The notes beneath the pieces are model-generated. The model did no database searches and had not been told where the DNA came from. It saw only the letters and a list, made by a program, of their open reading frames with translations. From Apostichopus californicus (lineage: Eukaryota > Echinodermata > Holothuroidea > Aspidochirotida > Stichopodidae), in assembly GCA_020650975.1 (NCBI GenBank), contig JAIPMN010138217.1, positions 1-22,924 of the forward strand: a stretch of DNA of 22,924 nt, given 5' to 3'. This document shows positions 1 to 9,454 of the stretch, piece by piece. The number at the start of each line of letters is the position of its first letter. Position 1 is the first letter of the stretch. The translations under genes were made by a program, and so were the position numbers.

Positions 1-420
1 CATGTCAGTGTAATATTCTCAGGAGTATTATAGGTCTTTATTGTATTGTATGGTTTATATACATAACTATTCAATTAGTTATGGTTGAGTGAGTCCGTAC
101 AGGATAGTCGGACTGGTTTAAGCCGTACGTAGCAGTCACTGTTATTTAAGTGCTACACTGTGTCTGCCTGTATAGAACTACTCAACACATCCCTTGTGTA
201 CACAAGAAAGTATTAGAAAGATTTGACACTGGTACCATATTGTGTTATAATTATTATGTAATTGTCGTGTAAGTGGTGACCCAATACCACGGTCTCACTG
301 TCGGGAGAAGTTTAGTTAGTATTTTGTAATAAAATTAAGTTTTTCTTTCAGTCTGTTTCCCGTGTGTTTTTTGGTGTCCCACGTCAGAGTGTTTCCCTAG
401 ACGAACAGCCATGTCTAAAG
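1..420 (+). mobile_element. Possible LTR end with primer-site-like sequence (tentative)
   Basis: I see three local inverted repeats: 62-83 (8-bp arms, 6-base loop), 92-114 (6-bp arms) and a perfect 14-bp palindrome at 193-206. They are followed by an AATAAA signal near 330, a T- and GT-rich stretch, and TGGTGTCCCACG at about 375. This order (polyadenylation signal, GT-rich stretch, then a TGG-starting primer-binding-like site) is that of the 3' part of an LTR joined to its internal region. It recalls BEL/Pao elements, whose site often begins TGGTGACCC. A good-context ATG at 411 runs only ten codons to a stop, so any gag reading frame is gone. The 5' end would lie outside the window. A terminal CA before the primer-like site is missing, so the call is weak. 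Confidence 0.25.
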
Positions 421-1342
421 AAAGGGTGACAGGGTATATCTGAGAGTTCACACGGAATCTTGCGATTTCAACCGCAATGTAATTGTTATTAGTATCCGTA
501 CATTATTGAACGCAAGGCCCGACTAGAAGGGGGATATGTGGAGGTAAATAAGGGCAAGGACCATGCAAATATGGGAGTAAGACACACATGACGGTAGCCT
601 GAACTTATGAATACTCCATATGGTGGTTATGTGACATAGTTCTCGGAGCCCGGAGTTGCTTCTCAAAGGTTTACATAACAGTTCTTTAAATTATGCATTG
701 ACTCAAAAAAAACATTGATCGGTTCCCAATTTATGCACGGAACGGAGAATGAAGACACAAGACGAGCGGTTAACAGTTAAACAGATATACGTTGATAACT
801 GCTCACTACGATACAATGATGAAAGCTTCATGGATACATGGCGAACAACTCTTATATTATTGAAACCATCTCTCCAAACTCCATCCCACCTTCTAGGTCC
901 ATTAAAACTTAGTCCTGAACTGCAACTCTAACTTCAAGTAAATTTAAACTTAACTCAGACTCCACTCAAAATCTAAGTTAATAACTAACTAAACACTAAC
1001 TATATGTCCAATACAGAAAACTATAGACAAATCCTAACGATTGTCAGATAACAAAGTTAAATGTGAAATTGAAGTGAACGGACAACACAATTACCGGTGG
1101 CTGTGACAACATTGATAAATTCCGTCAGCTATTTGATGTTAAAACACAAAGAGTAAATATATACGCATGCAAGCAACACAGAAAATCATAAGAAACGCTA
1201 ATAAGTGGAAACATATTTTGAAAAATCACCAATTCATTGCTCAACTGAATGGCAATTGTCATTCTATATAAGACAATGACAACTTATTTATAAAAAAAAA
1301 AAACGATACAGTTCTGACCAAATAAAATAGTAGTTAGTCGAA
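421..1342. other. No gene seen
   Basis: The stretch is AT-rich with frequent stops in all frames. The only frame of note (749-931, 60 codons) has no recognisable motif and no splice context. A faint resemblance around 1090-1140 to the repeat at 1387-1552 may be a third, very decayed copy. Confidence 0.5.
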
Positions 1343-1357
1343 TCTCTCTCTCTCTCT
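1343..1357. repeat. CT dinucleotide microsatellite
   Basis: This is a short uninterrupted TC/CT run of about seven units, seen directly in the sequence. It lies just upstream of the first copy of the ~165-bp dispersed repeat. Confidence 0.9.
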
Positions 1358-1386
1358 AGACTTTGATCATTCATAGAAAACTTAAA

Positions 1387-1552
1387 GACTGACCTGGTTA
1401 ATAACCCATTCAATTTTCGAGCCATGTAAAGATACATATCACTTCAAATATCAACCACAGGTTCAACTGACCTTGTTTGTCTAGACACAATTTCGACAGC
1501 AAACACGAAATAAATTGTGAACAAGTACTGCGAAATTACAATTCAACCTCAG
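1387..1552. repeat. Diverged direct repeat, copy 1 (~165 bp)
   Basis: This copy matches 1921-2088 in the same orientation, about 535 bp away. Shared landmarks in the same order are GACTG-CCTGGTT, CCATGTAAAG, GGTTCAAC-GACCT, TTGTCT-GA-ACAATTTCG and AACCTCAG. An open frame runs through this copy (1477-1818) and ends with a hydrophobic stretch. The equivalent region of the second copy does not keep that frame, so I treat the pair as a non-coding repeat, possibly an old mobile-element remnant. The family is not recognised. Confidence 0.7.
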
Positions 1553-1920
1553 TTTCTCATGGTCAGATACTTAGTGGTCGAATTTTTGCGAATAAAGGAG
1601 TACTGTATATACACTGTACACAATATCAGGGCGGAGCAACTTTTGGTGTCATCGTACTCATAATCAGTGTTTCTATTCTCCGTTTCAGCAGTGAATTTTA
1701 TCATGGTTATTTCTATGAAATTAGAAGTACATTTAGTCAGAAGTACCTTTCACTTGCTTTTGTTCGCAGTAAATTAACTCAGTATGTGATATATACAACT
1801 TTTACCCCCAGGCCCTGAATGTGAAGTTTTGTTAACTTCCTTCACACAGTCTCTTAAGTACCGGCAAAACCAGTTGCAAAAAAAAATATTTTGATGATAT
1901 TGTAGTTTACAGAATCTATT

Positions 1921-2088
1921 GACTGCCCTGGTTGATAAACCTATGCAATTGTGAAACCATGTAAAGTAATATTTACATATTTTACAAAGAACAACTACCG
2001 GTTCAACGGACCTAATTTGTCTTGATACAATTTCGCCAGCTACGAGCATTGAATTTTGACCAAATACAGCAGAACTATTTAACCTCAG
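1921..2088. repeat. Diverged direct repeat, copy 2 (~165 bp)
   Basis: This is the partner of 1387-1552, carrying the same landmark blocks in the same order with many substitutions and small indels. No terminal inverted repeat or target duplication is evident, so the mechanism of duplication cannot be read from the sequence. Confidence 0.7.
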
Positions 2089-3771
2089 ATACATTTCAAT
2101 TTGCTCAAACTGTGTATACACTTTCATAAATATCTAAACTTAGAGACCACATTACTTATTCGATTTAGTGTGTTATTCAATAGGGGTTTTAATGGGCGTA
2201 TGCTACCTTAATCGAAAAGGTCAAATTTATTATTTCAAGTAATAAAAGTCCCAATATTGGACCACAATAGTAGCTATGGTGTGTAAAAATGGTTTTCAAG
2301 AAAACATCTGAAAATTTCACGCTTGGGTGATTTTTAAGCATAAATTAGTAATACAGCCTTAAAGTACCACAACGAGCATGTGCGTTTCTATACATGAGAC
2401 TAGAACAGCATTCTGAGCATGTCTGGTCAGTTTTTTCCTTCCCAACAAACTATTGGGTCGTTAAGACCTGACCTACCAAAGCTTCCGTACTTTGGTTCCT
2501 GCTTTCAACCTGTTAAGTAGGTGCCAAATGCAGGATATTCAAAATTCTTCAAATCAGACCCAAATTCCTGCAGTATGTGTGACGTAAACGACTAAGTTCG
2601 GTGACATTTGACATCTGTGTGCACATAAAGTACATGGTAATCATATTTTATGTATTTTTTTTCGCTAAAGTTGGAAGTAAATGGTGTTTAACTAAGGAAA
2701 AAACTCAGTTTCAATGCATGAAATACCCATGATGTTGTTAGCTTAGGCCTAGGCCTCAGGTTCATAATGGCGGTACGTTAGTATCCTAGACCAAGTCTAA
2801 ACCAGTTGTAGCACAACGTTATATGAGGTCTTTATCCTAAGAGGAGTGGTTGCTTACTTTTTTGTTTTCCTCAGCATTCACAGCTATATACTTTGAATGG
2901 GTGTGGTGTCCATGGACTCAACTGGTTAGACGAGGTAACAACACATCCCAAACAACTCTGACAGTAAAAAGAGATACCCTGATGCTTCCATGGGAGATCT
3001 ACTGTAGTAACTAAAGGAACCAGTGCTTGCCACCAATAGAGAATAAGGTAATTTGTCGTTGTTGTTCTTTGCAGAGTAACAAAGTTTAATTTTTTATCAT
3101 GAAATATGCCCCCTATCCACCTATCTTCCCATATAACTGTATTTAAACAACATATGCCCAACCTTTACCTGGGCTGGATATGCTATTGAGGATAACAGTG
3201 TAACTAGAGAGCATTTCAGTAAGCTTTCTTTTAGACTACTGTACATACTGTTACAATGAGGCTGTGCTTTACAAATCCCGATGATCCAGCTTTTGGCAAA
3301 GAACACCTTCAATTCTCTTTTTAATAACTTAACAGTTGCACTGGAGTGACATGTAATAACATGTTCCAAACAGTTCAGGAATATATTGGGGTATGTCCTA
3401 TAGGTCACTTTGGGAGGAATCAGCTGAGCTAAACATAAGTAGTTTTTTAGAGCCAGTACTACGCAACACAAAAATCTAAACCAATGTGGATTGTACAATA
3501 TATGTAGTTTTAATGTACCCCTGAAGTAAACTGCAGATGAGCAGAATAAGACTTAGTATAGAGGAGCACTGTGGTTATTGGATGCAGTTTCTAACAACTT
3601 ACATAATAAATGCAACGAAGGTATACATCGGCAAAGATAATCATGAATACAATATTGGCTTCTCATGATATTTAAATGTAACTAGTGTATTGCTAACTGG
3701 AAGTCGTGTTGTTTTCTTTACCTTTTATAAACCTGTATAATACAAACATAACTACTTTCACTTTATTCCAG
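2089..3771. other. Upstream region of the NACHT gene; no supported gene
   Basis: No frame shows a recognisable domain. I searched by eye for death-fold, immunoglobulin-like or transmembrane exons that might precede the NACHT exon and found none I can defend. A short stretch at about 2875-2933 lies between a good acceptor-like TTTTCCTCAG and a GAG-GTAACA donor-like site. It could be a ~20-codon exon, but nothing else supports that. Small palindromes occur, for example CCAATATTGG near 2250. Confidence 0.4.
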
Positions 3772-3819
3772 ATATTTGCATTATGGCTGTTAACGAAGCT
3801 ATATGACCAGCATTGACAG
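3772..3819 (+). other. Candidate non-coding 5' exon of the NACHT gene
   Basis: A 48-nt segment sits between a pyrimidine-rich acceptor (CTTTATTCCAG ending at 3771) and a near-perfect donor (CAG-GTAAGG, GT at 3820). All three frames contain a stop, so if it is an exon it would be untranslated leader. It lies about 410 bp upstream of the NACHT exon on the same strand. This is inferred from splice-site quality only. Confidence 0.3.
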
Positions 3820-3940
3820 GTAAGGGATATAACTTGAAGCATACCTTTGTTTAAATGTAACGATGTACTTTAGGATTCCAACGTATGTATTAAAATGGGT
3901 ATGAATGAAACGAGTAATCCTATAACAAGTTCGTAAAGGC

Positions 3941-4105
3941 ATGGAATCTCTCACTTCAGAGCACATTAAATCAAGGGTAGTTGCTGAACTGCGAAATGAC
4001 CCTTGTGTTTTTGCATTGTTTCATAAAATGAAGCAAGAGAGAAAGAGAGACATATATAGCAAAAGGGAGGCATATAAAAGCAGAAAAGGTTTTAAAAAAG
4101 GTTGA
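3941..4105 (+). CDS. Candidate first coding exon, small basic N-terminus
   Basis: An ATG at 3941 opens a 54-codon frame ending at TGA 4103-4105. The product is rich in Lys and Arg, particularly its second half (KMKQERKRDIYSKREAYKSR). Two donor-like GTs, at 4089 (AAAG-GTTTTA) and 4101 (AAAG-GTTGAC), both leave the exon in phase 1. That is exactly the phase needed to join the NACHT exon at 4230. No CARD, death, death-effector or TIR fold is recognisable, and the stretch is too short for one. If it is real, the protein begins with a short charged segment. Neither donor is strong, so this remains a candidate; a more distant exon could be the true start. Confidence 0.3.
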   Translation: MESLTSEHIKSRVVAELRNDPCVFALFHKMKQERKRDIYSKREAYKSRKGFKKG

Positions 4106-4229
4106 CATAAAGCCAAACAAACTACCGCAATGATTTAGTATAAATTTGAAGTAGACACTTGTTGTTGCTCGTTTTTTCGTAAGTATATTACCAGGTCTAA
4201 ACTTTATTTTCATTCCTACCTCATCACAG

Positions 4230-5706
4230 AAAGGAAAATTATTTTTATAAATCAGCTGAAATCAACGTACAAAGGCTGGTACAGCTCCATCAAACCAGTC
4301 CCTAGCAGTAGAGATTCGAGTTTCAATATAGACGATGTAATAGTAGAGGGCGGTATTGAAAGACAAGAGGATGACGTAGAGAAGAACAATTGGACACCGT
4401 TACAATCTTACCAAGAATTATGTACTGATCTTGGACTAGGTTCGAAGAGACGAATTTTAAAAGCTGAAGCAGGATATGGTAAAACAACACTAACCCTTCA
4501 ATTAGCTTATGAATGGTGCAACGATCTCTCGACTTCATCCATGAAAGATGTTGAAATATTGATACTCTTAAAACTCGGACAGGTTATATCAGCTACAACT
4601 TTGTTTGAAGTTATCAAAACTACTCTTTTACCGAAAGATTTTAAGATCCAAAGCAAAGGGATCAGTGACATGCTTGATACAGCAACATCTGTGGTAGTCA
4701 TATTAGATGATGTTGATGAATACGTGGAAAATAACAAACATATTCCAAAAGATATTTTAAATATAATAGAGAATAATCCTCGATTTGAATTGATACTTAC
4801 TACAAGATCGTTTTCAAAGAAGTTGGAGTCCCAGTCTAAACGATTACGTCTGTCTGGATTCACCAGTTACGCGCAGGACAAATATCTAAGGAAGGCAGTG
4901 ACTAAAGACGATAGAACAGCTACTGATAAAATAAAGTATGTTATTGATTGCAGCCCGGTCCTAAGAGATATCTGTCAAGTTCCTTTATATTTTGTTTTGT
5001 TCGCTCATCTCAGTCACTCAAACAAGGAGTTTGCAGAATATAAATCCGTAACGAGCTTTTTCCGCTACATAGATGCATCATTACATCTCAGAGGGACGAC
5101 GGATACAGATGACGGTATTTCTGACCACAAAGAGCTGAACCGGATTGCTTTTGAAAGCTTATCAGGTTTCAATCGTAAAACTCTTGGAGAAAAGAAAACC
5201 TTTCCAGTCAGATAGGACGAAGAGTTTTAAAACACTTCTTACAGACTGGAATTTTACAGGAAAAGACTGTTTGGCAATATTCGGATAACTCGTTATCTCG
5301 ACAAGATGTTAAAACTATCTCGTGTGTAAGTTTCTATCACGACCTATTCCTCGAGTGGTACGCAGCTCTTCACCTTGTAGATATGTTAGTATCACCTGAT
5401 ATTACAGATGATAATGACGTCATGGATATTATGGATGAATTAGATCATCTAAGTTTACAGTACGTTTATCGATTCGCCTGCGGTATGAACTCTTTGGCTG
5501 GAAACCACATCATAAGGTATTTTAGTAACTTCAACAGACGGGAAGAAATCATAATAATGTGTATTCTAGAGCAAAGAGGTTCACCACAGACAGTTTTGGA
5601 CATCATCAAGGAAATTTGCTCAAACATGGTTCAGCTAAGCACAAATAATTCTACAAGTTTGAACAAGGCTACCCTCCAATTATTGGAAACAGCGGTCTCA
5701 CAAAAG
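4230..5706 (+). CDS. NACHT NTPase exon of an NLR-like protein, frame broken
   Basis: This large exon encodes a STAND-type NTPase of the NLR kind, expected to bind and hydrolyse ATP/dATP while oligomerising as an intracellular sensor. An acceptor (TCATCACAG) precedes 4230 and a donor (AAG-GTAAGA) follows 5706. A pre-NACHT segment (KSTYKGWYSS, then VIVEGGIE) is followed by a Walker A loop, AEAGYGKTT (4463-4489), a Walker B, VVVILDDVDE (4691-4720), and a sensor-1-like LILTTRS (4790-4810). Next come helical modules with CSPVLRDICQVPLYFVLFAH and, further on, FYHDLFLEWYAA and LQYVYRFACGMN. The first part reads in one frame to a stop at 5213-5215. The remainder (from about 5206, SQIGRRVLKHF) reads in a different frame through to the donor, so a one-base loss or two-base gain lies near 5180-5205, beside A-runs. 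This is either a pseudogene or an assembly error. Walker B ends DDVDE where many NLRs have DGLDE. The exon is followed by phase-matched short exons. Confidence 0.85.
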
Positions 5707-6137
5707 GTAAGAAACATTTATATTAATTTGTTTTTCTCGCAGTGAAAAGAGAAGTTTATAATGCCAGTAATGCAAATAGAAAATACATCTCAAAGTATCA
5801 ACGATGTCAGGAGCGATACTATTACAAGATTGTAGCAAACACATCAGCAATATTCGCATTAAATTTCAGGTATATTTTTTTCAATATAGTTAAATTTCTT
5901 CCCTGTATGCAAATGATTTTAAAATAAAAAAAAAACGAAACAAAATGACAAAAATTGTCTTCTACCCTTTGCTCTGCCCTCTTTCTTTAAATCAAAGAAC
6001 GAAAAATACCCTTCCTTGATGCACTCCTCTTAGTTAGATAACGAATATATACCAATCTAATCAAGTGGCTAGGAAACAATTCAGAAGTTACACTGTTTTC
6101 ATAGTGAGTGAGAGTTAATAACGAAAATCAATTTCAG
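5707..6137 (+). other. Intron after the NACHT exon
   Basis: GTAAGA opens the intron and TCAATTTCAG closes it. An open frame at 5742-5927 lies inside, after a pyrimidine-rich CTCGCAG, and ends in an AT-rich run. It shows no motif, and using it as an exon would leave a 36-bp intron, so I consider it intronic. Confidence 0.6.
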
Positions 6138-6373
6138 GATGATCTCCGTGGATTATTTCTACAGATTGATATACCAATGTTACTGCTGAGTGATTGTTTT
6201 CAGTCAGTGAATGTTTCTACGAATATGTTGATTCTGACATCTGGACTACAAGTACCGAATCTGAACACCCTCCATGGTGTCCACATCACGCAGACCGGAA
6301 GAGAGTTTACCGAAGAACAGATGACTGGCATATTCATCTACATCACAAATAGTATCAACCTAAAGACCGTTAA
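6138..6373 (+). CDS. NACHT gene, first C-terminal exon
   Basis: This 236-nt exon starts in phase 0 after TTTCAG and ends in phase 2 before GTAAGC. The product begins DDLRGLFLQIDIPM and continues with hydrophobic repeats (LLLSDCF, LILTSGLQVPNLNTL, VHITQTGREFTEEQM). It looks like a short alternating leucine-rich or beta-alpha region that may form the sensing or regulatory tail. It lacks a clean LxxLxLxxN repeat, so I call it LRR-like only. The phase 0 start matches the phase 0 end of the NACHT exon read in its second frame. That supports the second frame as the true one for the 3' half. Confidence 0.75.
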
Positions 6374-6708
6374 GTAAGCATATCGTTAGAAAATGAATAT
6401 ATTGAAGTAATATTCAGCAGTTTATTTAAAACTGTAAATATCGAAGCAGTCTCTTATCTTAAAAAAAAATATATTTATTGACCTCTTGTTATTGAAGATA
6501 TTTTACAAAAATTCTACCAGTATTTCAACAAATGACCTGACTCATGTTATCAATTGATTTTTGGAATGCATAATAGATGAAATAATAAAAATATAAAATA
6601 AAATTTATATTTTATATGTTCTAACTTTTGATGATAAGCTTATTATTCATTCAATGAGTGTTTATTGGTCTTTGTTATATAACAAATGGTTATGCTGTTT
6701 GGTTTCAG

Positions 6709-6785
6709 ATTTACGGACTGCTTATTCCCAGGTGTCTATCAAAATAAGTTTCATTTAAAGAAGCTCTTTAAATTAGAAATCACAG
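6709..6785 (+). CDS. NACHT gene, second C-terminal exon
   Basis: A 77-nt exon lies between TTGGTTTCAG and ACAG-GTAAAC. It enters with one base, completing the AA left over from the previous exon to give Lys, and leaves in phase 1. The product is FTDCLFPGVYQNKFHLKKLF followed by KLEI. The intron of 335 bp before it is AT-rich. Agreement of both phases with its neighbours is the main evidence. Confidence 0.7.
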
Positions 6786-6943
6786 GTAAACCTAATATAT
6801 GTTTCTCTTTATATTCATCTTATTTTGAATAACATATATTTTATTCCATCGTTGTAACTGACTAAATGTTGAATAAATAATTGAGAAAGAAAGCATTACA
6901 TAAATATATTACTGTTAACATATTCCATTTGATCGTTTTACAG

Positions 6944-7002
6944 TTTTATGGTATCCTTTGCGAAGCTGGTATCGACTTAATCTACAATCTGGCGGTTGGG
7001 AG
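6944..7002 (+). CDS. NACHT gene, third C-terminal exon
   Basis: A 59-nt exon follows CGTTTTACAG and precedes GTAGGT. With the single base carried over it gives whole codons and ends in phase 0. The product reads LWYPLRSWYRLNLQSGGWE, rich in Trp and Tyr. A short aromatic segment of the type WYP...WYRLNLQ(S/T)G.WE is, from recall, characteristic of the C-terminal end of echinoderm NACHT proteins of this kind; this is unverified here. Confidence 0.7.
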
Positions 7003-7162
7003 GTAGGTAATCCCTGAATCCATCTCATGTGAAATTGTATGATAATGTAAAATATGATATTAACAATTTTATTTGTTAAAAATATATAATGTGTGTACCG
7101 CATAGCATAAACTGAAATTAGAACATATGTCAAGTATACATTTACTTTCCATTAAACTTCAG

Positions 7163-7210
7163 GAAAAGATCGGATCCGTTGCTTTAAGAGAGAAAGTCTA
7201 TGAGAGAAAG
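7163..7210 (+). CDS. NACHT gene, 48-nt micro-exon
   Basis: This micro-exon is bounded by TTAAACTTCAG and AAAG-GTGAGA and is phase 0 at both ends. It encodes the charged peptide EKIGSVALREKVYERK, likely helical. It fits as a continuation of the tail that follows the WYRLNLQ segment. The good splice sites and symmetrical phase support it; the shortness limits certainty. Confidence 0.55.
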
Positions 7211-7855
7211 GTGAGAGGATTTATAAAAGTTAAGCTTTGATTGAAAGTTAAAGAATTACATGTTGGTATGTGCCGTAAAACTTTTAGATGTATGTTGAAT
7301 GTTAGGGTGTTAACAACCACATATCGATATATCGGAAACACTAGTACCAATGTGACTTCATATGACGGCCAAACTGCGGTTTATTCGACGACACATTCGC
7401 TTCTTCATTGTTAAAGTGACTGCTTAACATCTCGTGTGATAACAATGGGAACGACTGGAAAATATTATACTTTGGAGAGGTCAATGGTCAAACATTTGAA
7501 ATAAAGGGTCAAACTCTGTGACTTAAAAGTGATTTTATGACTAATTTAGGTTATGTGGTTTTGACAATCTTTGAAATGACGAGTACTATAAGGAAGTCAC
7601 CGCAATGTTAAGTATGAAATATGTAGTATCTGGTTGTAATATAAACAAAAGTGCAATGCAGGAAGTGTCTCATCTCATATATTATATAACATGTTGTAAA
7701 ATTATATTCATATATTAATTTCTTACAATAAAATTGCTACCAAGTTCAATTCTTTCAACTTCTCAGCTTCTTGACAGTTTACTCGCACTGTTACCAAAAC
7801 ATATTCTATCTCCAGAAATAGTAATGTTCCATCATATTTGGTTCTTTTCCTCCAG

Positions 7856-7885
7856 GCTGCGCAATTTCGAGCAATGTTAAAACAG
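7856..7885 (+). CDS. NACHT gene, possible 30-nt micro-exon
   Basis: A 30-nt segment between TTTTCCTCCAG and ACAG-GTACGG, phase 0 at both ends, encodes AAQFRAMLKQ. It would extend the charged helix of the previous micro-exon. Both splice signals are strong, but ten codons alone prove little. Confidence 0.45.
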
Positions 7886-8806
7886 GTACGGTATGTTTTT
7901 TTTTCACAATCCTTCACAGAATTCGGCTGTTTGACCGAATCAAAATACAGTTGTAAATTGTGACAGTACTGTACCGTTGATTACAATCTAAGCTTAGTGT
8001 ATCGTTAGCTGTTCAACACTGCTTAATCAAGTCGTACCATGGATGGATTGACGCTATATTATGTACACAACTCGGTCAAAGTTGAGAATGACTTTACGCA
8101 TGTGGTTCTTTGTAGTACTTTGTCAGAATCGTTCTGTGAATCGTACATTCTTACATTTATCTCAGAATTGAAGGACAAAAGTTTTACGGTTTGTCGGTTT
8201 GACTTTTTCCAGGGATTTAAACTAACTGAATATGTTATTATTTCTCAAGTCACCTTTTGTCAGTAGAACTCCATTCTGACAATGCACTTTCTGCTTGCTA
8301 GAATAACAGACCTCAATACCCCGTTGTTTACCTACTTTTACTTACACGCCTATGAGATTTACTATAACACGGACTAGTTGTCTTTTCATTGCTTTACTAT
8401 AAAGTAAACAAATGGTGATAAATTAATTACGTTCAGCAAACTAAAATGAACGATATTCTAAATGAAATGTTCAGCATGACAAATACAAATACGTTTACTA
8501 GTTGGACATGCGCTATTCTTCGGAGATTATGATGTCATAAGGAAATATAGATTTTATCACCAAGGAGACATGTTGTCTCGGACATGAATGTATCGTTTGA
8601 TTAAGTGTAACAGTGATTAATTTACGTGTTTAAAGATCGGGTACTATAATTGTGAACTTACACTGAATAAAAGACACTTAAAATCCTTATAACCAAATGA
8701 AACAAATTAAAAATGTGGAACAATATACGAAACTCATGCAAGTAAATTCATTTGAAGGGTATGTATCTTTTCAAATCGTGCCATTTTTTTCTTTCTTCTG
8801 AAACAG

Positions 8807-8812
8807 GAATGA
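8807..8812 (+). CDS. Possible terminal codon and stop of the NACHT gene
   Basis: A very strong acceptor (a long T/C tract ending GAAACAG at 8806) is followed in phase 0 by GAA-TGA. Joined to the 7856-7885 exon this would end the protein ...MLKQE. The 920-bp intron this implies is plausible for the locus. The 3' untranslated region would then run into the tandem repeats from 8878. The nearest clear AATAAA I noticed downstream is at about 9962, so the polyadenylation site is not settled. Confidence 0.35.
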   Translation, partial: E

Positions 8813-8877
8813 TGAAATAACCATTCGAAGCTACTGCACAATAACAAACACCAGTGGTATTATATTCAACGAAAGAT

Positions 8878-9115
8878 CCCAATATGCATGTGGTTTGTAG
8901 TAACTGATATATTATAGCAGGCTAATTACAGAGTGCACGGTATGTCTGGCAAGGGTAGGTTGTGGTTCACTCAGCCTTATCCAATATGCACGTGGCTTGT
9001 AGTAACTTATATCTTGTAACATACTAACTACACAGTACATGGTATACCTGTAAAGAGTAGGTTGTGATTGAACACATTGTGTCATGAATGTGGATCACTC
9101 GGTCTTATTTCTTAT
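8878..9115. repeat. Diverged ~112-bp tandem repeat, two copies and a partial third
   Basis: The segment from CCAATATGCATGTGG (8879) recurs as CCAATATGCACGTGG (8991). The shared order is TTGTAGTAACT-ATAT, CTAA-TACA-AGT-CA-GGTAT, GTAGGTTGTG-TT. A TTCACTCAGCCTTAT spacer ends the first unit, and a similar GATCACTCGGTCTTAT near 9090 suggests the tail of a second unit or a decayed third. It may lie in the 3' untranslated region of the NACHT gene. Confidence 0.75.
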
Positions 9116-9454
9116 CATGTCTAAAGTATATTAATGTATCGTTACTGCTAGAACAGATAGCTTAAGAGTTAATGATCAAACAGTATAACAGCTTCTTAAA
9201 AGAAAGATAACTCTGCTTTCTATAGTTTACGACAAAAGTCCGTATTCAGAGCGAAACTGTTTGTACGTAGTTTAACGTTTTGATTTCAAATGTTGTTTAT
9301 TAAGGGACCTGTATGCAGGTAATCTATTACTAAAATGTGCTGTTTTTAGCCATATACTATGGGTCGTTTTTAATACAGAACACACTGAACTCATGTTTAT
9401 ATAATATGTATATATGGTTGTAAATAACGTACTGATCATTACAGGAAAGAAATA

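Noticed and set aside
1477-1818. 113-codon + strand frame with glycosylation-like sites and a hydrophobic segment, considered as an Ig/TM exon upstream of NACHT
   Set aside because: It begins with TTG and overlaps a direct repeat whose second copy does not keep the frame. It also has no convincing splice sites.
2871-3498. Two overlapping minus-strand frames of 96 and 125 codons
   Set aside because: They show no motif, no start context and no splice sites; the composition looks like open frames by chance.
4507-4863. Minus-strand frame of 118 codons opposite the NACHT domain
   Set aside because: It is antisense to clear Walker A and Walker B coding sequence, so it is a shadow frame.
5742-5927. 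Open frame just after the NACHT exon, considered as an additional exon
   Set aside because: It would require a 36-bp intron, has no domain character, and the NACHT exon joins the exon at 6138 in phase without it.
8213-8266. Possible exon after TTTTTCCAG, in frame with the micro-exon at 7885
   Set aside because: It ends at a stop with no similarity to the rest of the tail, and the acceptor at 8806 is stronger. It stays a less likely alternative end for the gene.
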